From positions 9,644,842-9,708,841 of the forward strand of contig CAIIXF020000011.1 in NCBI GenBank assembly GCA_903813345.2: DNA of 64,000 nt. The letters are read 5' to 3'. The notes under the pieces are model-generated. The model did not search any database. It saw nothing but the letters and a program-made list of their open reading frames with translations, and had not been told where the DNA came from. Shown here piece after piece: positions 56,797-64,000 of the stretch (within the stretch, counting starts at the first letter, position 1; the number at the start of each line of letters is the position of its first letter). The translations under genes were made by a program, and so were the position numbers. The stretch comes from Owenia fusiformis (taxonomy: Eukaryota; Annelida; Polychaeta; Sabellida; Oweniidae).

Positions 56797-57310
56797 TTCA
56801 GGTCCAGGATCACAATGTTCATGGTCAGAATGACTCTAAACATGATGAAATAACCTTTTCAGCCCTCTGAAAATATGACTGAAAAATAGCTAAAAGTAGG
56901 AGGTAGGAAAGGTCGATGAACAGAATCTTTTGAATTTTTCAGAAAATGTGCCCAATATATTGCTCTAAATGATACAATCTTTGAAAATTTGATATAATTC
57001 ATAGAAAAAGAAAAAAATGAAGAAACTGGTTTGAAAAGCATTTTCTGAAAAATTCAAAAGATTCTGTTTAGTGATCTTCTCTAGCTCCTACTTTTAGCTA
57101 TTTTTCAGTCACATTTTCAAAGGGCTGAAAAGGTTATTTCATCATTCTGACCATGCACATTGTGATCCTGGTCATGTAAATGATATGTGGAAATAGTTAA
57201 GAATGGAGGTCAAAACAGAACTCTGTTATCTTTGTTCAAAAAATGTCTAAAAATGCATAATTTTTGTCACTTCGTGTTTCGTCATTTCCTGTTAAGTATC
57301 ATTGCACCCT
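56797..57310. mobile_element. Diverged, truncated copy of the palindromic MITE
   Basis: Arms from about 56797-56990 and 57030-57310 share TTCAGCCCTCTGAAAAT, ATAGCTAAAAGTAGG, CAGAATCTTTTGA and AACAGAACTCTGTTATCTTT with 55692-56448, with far more changes and without the GGTCTCATGG ends. An older member of the same family. Confidence 0.75.
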
Positions 57311-57615
57311 TTAAAGACCCATGAAGATTTGAGATGAAAATCATATTTTGGAAACATATTTTAGGTTTTTAAATTTTTTCAAATTTTTGAATTTCCTGCC
57401 AGTTTGATTTGAAGGGGGCCATTTGTGTAATAAGAAATATGAGAAAAAAGTTGCTTCAGTTTTAATTTTCACAGTATAGAGTACAGTTTTCAGGTAAAAT
57501 TTTTATTGAATCTGACAGTTCATCATCTTGGTCATGTATAGAGATTATAAAATCGAAACCTTAAAACTGTGCTCAGCATGAATTCGACTGAAATATATAC
57601 AACTCTACCAACACA
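57311..57615. other. No recognisable feature
   Basis: AT-rich spacer. Confidence 0.5.
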
Positions 57616-57619
57616 ATAA

Positions 57620-57885
57620 TTCAGATGCAAGTAGGTAGTTACCAATTTCACCACCAGGTGGCTCATCTGGGTCAGATAGCATGACAATTTTCATAACCCC
57701 CTTATGTATCTAATAGTTATGGTAATTGAAATATCTCCAGTAAAATAAAATATTATCTGTCCGATACAAGAATAGATATTTCACTTTTTGTGATTTTATA
57801 ACATGGGGTCCATGGGGAATCTCCCCGAACTGAATTTTGAATATTTAATGATGTAAATCAAGATTATTTCTGCTCGCATCTAGTC
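57620..57885. repeat. Interspersed repeat D, copy 3, with CTCF-like core
   Basis: CAGATGCAAGTAGGTAGTTA, CCACCAGGTGGCTC (core 57651-57662), CCTTATGTATCTAATAGTTA and ATGGGGTCCATGGGGAATCT appear in family order. The right end GCTCGCATCTAG is the complement of the left-end motif GATGCGAGTAGG, so the family may be a short TIR element. Confidence 0.8.
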
Positions 57886-58770
57886 TATTGAAGTGTCAAA
57901 ACTGGATGTTGAGTAACTTTGAGTGACTATAATCCCTTGATTACCCAGATAAACACCAATTCGCTTATTAAGAAATATGATATAAAAGTATTTGTATTAA
58001 GCCTTATTACAATGCAATTTCCTCAAATTAAATCTTTATTATTCTAGCTAATCCTTCTTCTACTTCAGGGTAATATAAGCTTCAAAGGCTGGCGATTCAA
58101 TAACATTACGGTGTTTATTAAAACTAAATAATAAATAGTCGTCATCATGCACGGTTGGATTATTAGAGCCCATTGCACTGTATAGCACAATTAAATTAAA
58201 TTTTTAGTTCATTGAGAACATTTTTTCTGTTTTTCACCTAACAGCCCCAGGAAATTACACCATGTTGCGAAAATAACAACTTGCGAAGAATGAAAATCAA
58301 GAATCATCTAAAGTTACAAAGTTGTTTAAAGGGAGAGAAAAGGAAATGTAACATTTATACAATTTGACATATGCAAATAGATGTATTAGAGTGATAAGTT
58401 TATGCTTTTATATTCTGACAATAATTAAGACTTGGTACATGGCACAACTATTTTACCTGTTGTCTCAGTTATGTTAGAATCACAGACAGAATCTCAATAT
58501 CATGAATAAATATATGTCATGTAAATGAATAGTTAATGTGGAAAAAGGCTGAGGATAGGGTCAAACTGTCCGTTAATTTAAATGACCACCACTGTTCGTC
58601 TTGATCATTGTCTTTTATTGTTATATGATCTAAAGTTCCTAAACATAACGGCCGAGACTTTATATCAATTTCTTCTTCACTTTATTTTCTAATTTCCAAT
58701 TGTTCAAAGTTCTACACAATTCCATTTCTTCAGATCTTCTTTAGATTCTTCAGATTAAATTTTAAAACCA
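57886..58770. other. No recognisable feature
   Basis: AT-rich, without coding or repeat signals that I could establish. Confidence 0.5.
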
Positions 58771-58771
58771 T

Positions 58772-61025
58772 ATTCAATTACTATCATGGATTCTTAGCCT
58801 CACGTCACATTTTTACGGGGACCGTACGGTCTATCATTTCTGTGGTAAGTAAAATTTCTATGGTTGCCTAAGTATTTCTGTAGTCAGATAATTTAGCAGT
58901 CACATTTGCTAAGAAAGCCATATGGCGTATCTTGATTATGAGGGAAAACTACGATTCCCGTATGGCTGATAAATGATGACGCACGATCAGTGTAGGGCGG
59001 CCTTACGACGTGCATAGTTTTTCTTGAAGGCATCTACAAGAAGGGGTTCTATGGTTCGGAAAGGTCAATTGAAACCTATGAAATCCAAGCGCAGCTGCAA
59101 GTCGACCGTGAACCCGACGTACGGCCGCCGTGGGACCTACTGTTTGGCTGCTGCAGTGACCAAAGGAAAGAAAAAGTTATAACTCCGATTAATAAAGATA
59201 CATACATACAGACATACACTGTGTACGCCCTGTAAAAATGGATATGCCGTGTACGTAGACCGCAAGGTGACCTTAAGGCGACTGTAGTTTTCCTATGTTT
59301 GCCGCAGAAATTTACTGATTTCAGGGAAATACGGTCGACGTGCGGTCGTATTGAGCAAATGTGACTGAAGCTTTTAAAGTTCCACTTATTTTAGAAGAAA
59401 CGATATGGAAAAACAAAAGGTTGTATGCCATTAAATTGAAAATCATTATTTGGAAAATACTGTACAAATGTAGTTACCACAGATGTTATTTAATTAAATT
59501 CGAGCTCGAAATCAGGAATTTTTTCTAACAAAAAACAAATATATAATAGAATGAATATTAAAATAATGGCGTACTATCAATGTGGCAATTGCCTTTATCG
59601 TCGTTGAAATGATATATCATACTACAATTGACCCCATCGTCTCCTCGCATCACTGAATATTATGAGCCTTCTCTTGTCATGATCCAAGGTGACATACCAT
59701 TGAATTTTGAAAAGCTTTTTTGTCAAATTGAATGTCGCTATTACGGTGATATGATGATTAAAATTGGTCGTTTAACAACTGAGAAAAATTAAACGTTACG
59801 TATTATTCTTTGAAATTATGACAGTGGCATGCCCTTGTAAAGCTATTATGCCAATCTTAATATTAAAGAGACTGACATTTACGTACGTATCATTTAGACG
59901 ACATTGGTTTTCTGTTTTTCGTTTGCGTTTTTCATCAGAATTTAAATGGTTAAACACTTTTGGGAGTTACGGCTTCATTGGATTGCTACTTTTCGTTTTA
60001 TTTCTTTCATTCTCCAATATGCATCGATTCATATTTGAATAGAATACTACAGATTGAAGAAATCTATCATTTATGATTATGTAAGAAAGCTATTGCGCCA
60101 TAAGCCTATTTGCCGACGTATATGGTGTTTAAACTGCTTCTTTATTCGGTACATTAAAATTTCCATAGATACCAAATAAAACAAACAATTTACCAAACCT
60201 TTACCAAATCTATCGAATGTTTTTATTTTATCGAATGTAATAATCTATACAATTTATATTCGCTAAATAGTTTCACTTGTTCTTTGTGTTGGCATTCACA
60301 TTTGATATTTATACACAGTGTACATGTATTTGTGTGATGCAGCGAATCTATTTGTTTTCCTTAACGCAAGTATAATTCAATTAATTATTTGTATATTCGG
60401 TATTTAAATTATTTATATTCGGTAAATACCGAATGCCACATTCGATAAATTTCATTATTTTTCGATACTTTACGAGACTTTGAGTCACGTGATATATTTG
60501 AACGATGTAGAATAGCTGCGCGGCCATTTTGCAAATCTCGAGGTCACGTGACAAAATATCGAACAACAACGAAAGTTATCGAAAATTACTTTATTGCATT
60601 CGGTAAATAGCAAATTAGCTTTCGGTAAAATGCATTAACTATGTCATAGAAAAATAAACCATTCTGTAAATATAGGCAAACTTATTTTGGTAGGGTTCAA
60701 ATAGAAATTCAATATTGTGAATATAATGTGTTACTCTTAAGGAATACCTTAACAATTTACGCACAAAACATATCATTTAGCGAATGAAATATGTAATTTA
60801 ATGCACATAGTATTAAGTGATTGGCTATTTTGAAAACTTAATTTGCTATAACAAACATATTAACGTTTTTACCGAATGGAAAATGATTAAGGGAATATTA
60901 TTATTTCATATATCGAATATATTTAAATTTAATGAATAAAGAAGCAAAAATAATGCCATAGACGTATACCTTATCATTATATAAAATAATTCTAGTGGAT
61001 ATTTTACAAGTGGAATATAATGCGA
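58772..61025 (-). repeat. Dispersed segment, copy B (inverted relative to 43950-45710)
   Basis: Collinear complement of copy A, including the CG-rich foldback (here about 58800-59490). It is longer because of an insertion at 60121-60960 flanked by a repeated GACGTATA. Its right border meets the 30-bp minisatellite. Confidence 0.8.
60121..60960. mobile_element. TIR insertion rich in TTCGGTAAAT motifs
   Basis: The ends TATGGTGTTTAAACTGCTTC and (complement) TATGGCATTATTTTTGCTTC are inverted repeats sharing TGCTTCTTTATTC. GACGTATA stands at both borders (60115-60122, 60961-60968), once in copy A as GGTATACGTCGG on the complement. The target duplication is thus 6 bp, or 8 bp if TA is counted in it. 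TTCGGTAAAT and TTATCGAA-type words recur at least eight times inside, with several TCACGTGA/CACGTGAC sites near 60485-60550. Superfamily uncertain, hAT possible. Confidence 0.65.
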
Positions 61026-61061
61026 TGACTTTTCAGTCAAAACCAGATAAATTCTGACACT

Positions 61062-63695
61062 ATGGTAAATGACACAGGGTCAGTGGAGACAATGGTAAAT
61101 GACACATGATCATTGGAGACTTGGTAAATGACACAGGGTCAGTGGAGACTATGGTAAATGACACATGATCAGTGGAGACTATGGTAAATGACACAGGGTC
61201 AGTGGAGACTATGGTAAATGACACTGGATCAGTGGAGACTATGGTAAATGACACATGATCAGTGGAGACTATGGTAAATGACACCGGATCAGTGGAGACT
61301 ATGGTAAATGACACAGGGTCAGTGGAGACTATGGTAAATGACACATGATCAGTGGAGACTATGGTAAATGACACAGGGTCAGTGGAGACTATGGTAAATG
61401 ACACTGGATCAGTGGAGACTATGGTAAATGACACCGGATCAGTGGAGACTATGGTAAATGACACAGGGTCAGTGGAGACTATGGTAAATGACACAGGGTC
61501 AGTGGAGACTATGGTAAATGACACCGGATCAGTGGAGACTATGGTAAATGACACAGGGTCAGTGGAGACTATGGTAAATGACACATGATCAGTGGAGACT
61601 ATGGTAAATGACACAGGGTCAGTGGAGACTATGGTAAATGACACTGGATCAGTGGAGACTATGGTAAATGACACCGGATCAGTGGAGACTATGGTAAATG
61701 ACACAGGGTCAGTGGAGACTATGGTAAATGACACAGGGTCAGTGGAGACTATGGTAAATGACACAGGATCAGTGGAGACTATGGTAAATGACACAGGATC
61801 AGTGGAGACTATGGTAAATGACACAGGATCAGTGGAGACTATGGTAAATGACACAGGGTCAGTGGAGACTATGGTAAATGACACATGATCAGTGGAGACT
61901 ATGGTAAATGACACCGGATCAGTGGAGACTATGGTAAATGACACAGGGTCAGTGGAGACTATGGTAAATGACACATGATCAGTGGAGACTATGGTTAATG
62001 ACACAGGATCAGTGGAGACTTGGAAAATGATACCGGATCAGTGGAGACTATGGTAAATGACACAGGGTCAGTGGAGACTATGGTAAATGACACAGGATCA
62101 GTGGAGACTATGGTAAATGACACATGATCAGTGGAGACTATGGTTAATGACACAGGGTCAGTGGAGACTATGGTAAATGATACCGGATCAGTGGAGACTA
62201 TGGTAAATGACACATGATCAGTGGAGACTATGGTAAATGACACCGGATCAGTGGAGACTATGGTAAATGACACAGGGTCAGTGGAGACTATGGTAAATGA
62301 CACATGATCAGTGGAGACTATGGTTAATGACACAGGATCAGTGGAGACTTGGAAAATGATACCGGATCAGTGGAGACTATGGTAAATGTCACAGGATCAG
62401 TGGAGACTATGGTAAATGACACAGGATCAGTGGAGACTATGGTAAATGACACAGGATCAGTGGAGACTATGGTAAATGACACCGGATCAGTGGAGACTAT
62501 GGTAAATGACACAGGATCAGTGGAGACTATGGTAAATGACACAGGATCAGTGGAGACTATGGTAAATGACACAGGATCAGTGGAGACTATGGTAAATGAC
62601 ACGGGATCAGTGGAGACTATGGTAAATGACATGGGATCAGTGGAGACTATGGTAAATGACACAGGATCAGTGGAGACTATGGTAAATGACACAGGATCAG
62701 TGGAGACTATGGTAAATGACACCGGATCAGTGGAGACTATGGTAAATGATACCGGATCAGTGGAGACTATGGTAAATGACACCAGATCAGTGGAGACTAT
62801 GGTAAATGATACCGGATCAGTGGAGACTATGGTAAATGACACCGGATCAGTGGAGACTATGGTAAATGACACCGGATCAGTGGAGACTATGGTAAATGAC
62901 ACAGGATCAGTGGAGACTATGGTAAATGACACCGGATCAGTGGAGACTATGATAAATGACACGGGATCAGTGGAGACTATGGTAAATGACACAGGGTCAG
63001 TGGAGACTATGGTAAATGACACAGGGTCAGTGGAGACTATGGTAAATGACACAGGATCAGTGGAGACTATGGTAAATTACACCGGATCAGTGGAGACTAT
63101 GGTAAATGACACCGGATCAGTGGAGACTATGGTAAATGACACCGGATCAGTGGAGACTATGGTAAATGACACAGGATCAGTGGAGACTATGGTAAATGAC
63201 ACAGGGTCAGTGGAGACTATGGTAAATGACACAGGGTCAGTGGAGACTATGGTAAATGACACAGGATCAGTGGAGACTATGGTAAATGACACAGGATCAG
63301 TGGAGACTATGGTAAATGACACCGGATCAGTGGAGACTATGGTAAATGACACCGGATCAGTGGAGACTATGGTAAATGACACCGGATCAGTGGAGACTAT
63401 GGTAAATGACACAGGATCAGTGGAGACTATGGTAAATGATACCGGATCAGTGGAGACTATGGTAAATGGCACAGGATCAGTGGAGACTATGGTAAATGAC
63501 ACAGGATCAGTGGAGACTATGGTAAATGACACAGGATCAGTGGAGACTATGGTAAATGACACAAGATCAGTGGAGACTATGGTAAATGATACCGGATCAG
63601 TGGAGACTATGGTAAATGACACCGGATCAATGGAGACTATGGTAAATGACACCGGATCAATGGAGACTTGGAAAATGACACAAGATCAGTGGAGT
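61062..63695. repeat. 30-bp minisatellite, about 88 units
   Basis: Unit AGTGGAGACTATGGTAAATG + ACACAGGGTC; variants end ACACAGGATC, ACACCGGATC, ACACTGGATC or ACACATGATC. Because 30 is divisible by three, both strands stay open: SVETMVNDTG repeats on plus, SFTIVSTDPV on minus. CATGATC variants put TGA into the plus frame, and at least four 29-bp units (near 61110, 62010, 62340 and 63665) shift every frame, so there is no sign of coding selection. Higher-order copies: a 240-bp block near 61332 and 61572, and a 329-bp block ending at 62030 and 62359. Confidence 0.95.
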
Positions 63696-64000
63696 GTGAT
63701 TTGACTATTAAGTTGCCCCAATTCTTCTTGCTACACTTCATTACCTTCTTGCTTTGATTTTCAATTTTGAATCAGATACGATCTTAGCATGACATATGTT
63801 ACATGTATTCTGACAGTGACAAGGTCAAAGGATTATCTCTCATATCATGAGTGTAGTGAGTTCTTACAGTCAGTACTAAAAATGTTTGAAGAACATTTGA
63901 TTTAATAATACCGACTCAAATGACTTCTTGGACCTAATCATTTTTATAACAACAATCGACATAGCCGGCCATTCAACTCGGCTATTGTAAAATACAGGCA
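63696..64000. other. No recognisable feature
   Basis: Unique-looking AT-rich DNA after the minisatellite. Confidence 0.5.

Larger units (their letters stand above)
53950..56800. repeat. ~145-bp tandem array with CCCACCA...GGGGGATATAG head, split by a TIR element
   Basis: The head CCCACCAAACAAAGTTTGCG, then GTCCATCCGTCAGTTCGTCC, starts a family typical of mollusc and other marine invertebrate genomes. About six units share GGTTCAAATTTTATATGCTG, ATGCCTAGGGACA and AATCTTTGATAACTCAAATA. They start near 54060, 54139, 54288, 54430, 56505 and 56636. The array is broken at about 54540-56506. The 139-codon plus frame across 53986-54405 is a repeat artefact. Confidence 0.8.

Noticed and set aside
61062-63695. 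Consideration of a CRISPR array
   Set aside because: No spacers; contiguous 30-bp units, in eukaryotic DNA.
62349-63704. 451-codon plus-strand open frame of SVETMVNDTG repeats, and matching minus frames
   Set aside because: Pure product of a 30-bp minisatellite; 29-bp units and CATGATC variants break all frames elsewhere in the same array, so no coding selection.
1-64000. LTR retroelements, Polinton-like or other virus-derived copies
   Set aside because: No paired LTRs, primer-binding sites, reverse transcriptase, integrase or capsid-like frames were recognised.

Overview
The window looks like AT-rich intronic and intergenic DNA from an invertebrate animal, probably marine. The signs are metazoan splice sites, one exon of a conserved animal gene, very dense non-autonomous DNA transposons, and the 'CCCACCA...GGGGATATAG...GTCCGTCCG' repeat type common in molluscs and other marine invertebrates. 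Species cannot be read from the sequence. There are no operons and no bacterial features. Most long open frames are by-products of minisatellites whose unit is 19 or 30 bp.

Only two stretches can be defended as exons of resident host genes. One is the first coding exon of a tubby-like protein 4 (TULP4) orthologue, + strand, CDS 41169-41429, with a clean GT donor and a probable 5' UTR from 40792. The other is the last coding exon of an unrecognised single-pass membrane protein, - strand, 21133-21335, with an acceptor, stop codon, ATTAAA signal and GU-rich tract. A tRNA-like Pol III unit lies at about 55256-55327.

Layout. 1-11150: a tandemly amplified, probably non-coding locus. A 4.84 kb unit is present as one full near-identical copy and one copy cut by the window edge. 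It contains 19-bp minisatellites and recurring acceptor/donor-like blocks, and ends in a degenerate array and an AATAAA. 12-18.5 kb: foldback elements, a LINE ORF1 fragment and a 2.9 kb hairpin element full of ATGGC (YY1-like) motifs. 18.9-21.3 kb: a motif cluster, a Transib-like fragment and the membrane-protein exon. 24-31 kb: a succession of inverted-repeat elements, several with exact target duplications and nested insertions. 32-33.6 kb: a ~300-bp tandem array. 34.2-35.5 kb: a Transib-like element. 37.5-39.2 kb: a three-level nest (mariner-like, then 8-bp-TSD MITE, then TA MITE). 40.8-41.4 kb: the TULP4 exon. 42.3-48.6 kb: 18-bp and ~60-bp minisatellites split by a 3 kb TTAA element. 49.0-52.1 kb: a piggyBac-like MITE and a second Transib-like element carrying gene-like exons. 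54-57.3 kb: nested TIR elements. 58.8-61.0 kb: an inverted copy of part of the 43.9-45.7 kb segment. 61.06-63.7 kb: a 30-bp minisatellite of about 88 units.

The main result is a group of elements ending in CACGGTG/CACAGTG with exact 5-bp target duplications (TAAAA at 34.2-35.5 kb, AAGAT at 50.1-52.1 kb). These are hallmarks of the Transib/RAG superfamily. Both intact members carry short spliced-looking coding exons close to their ends, suggesting gene or promoter capture. Several insertions are proven by matching empty sites elsewhere in the window. A conserved CTCF-like 12-mer is kept in three diverged copies of one interspersed repeat.
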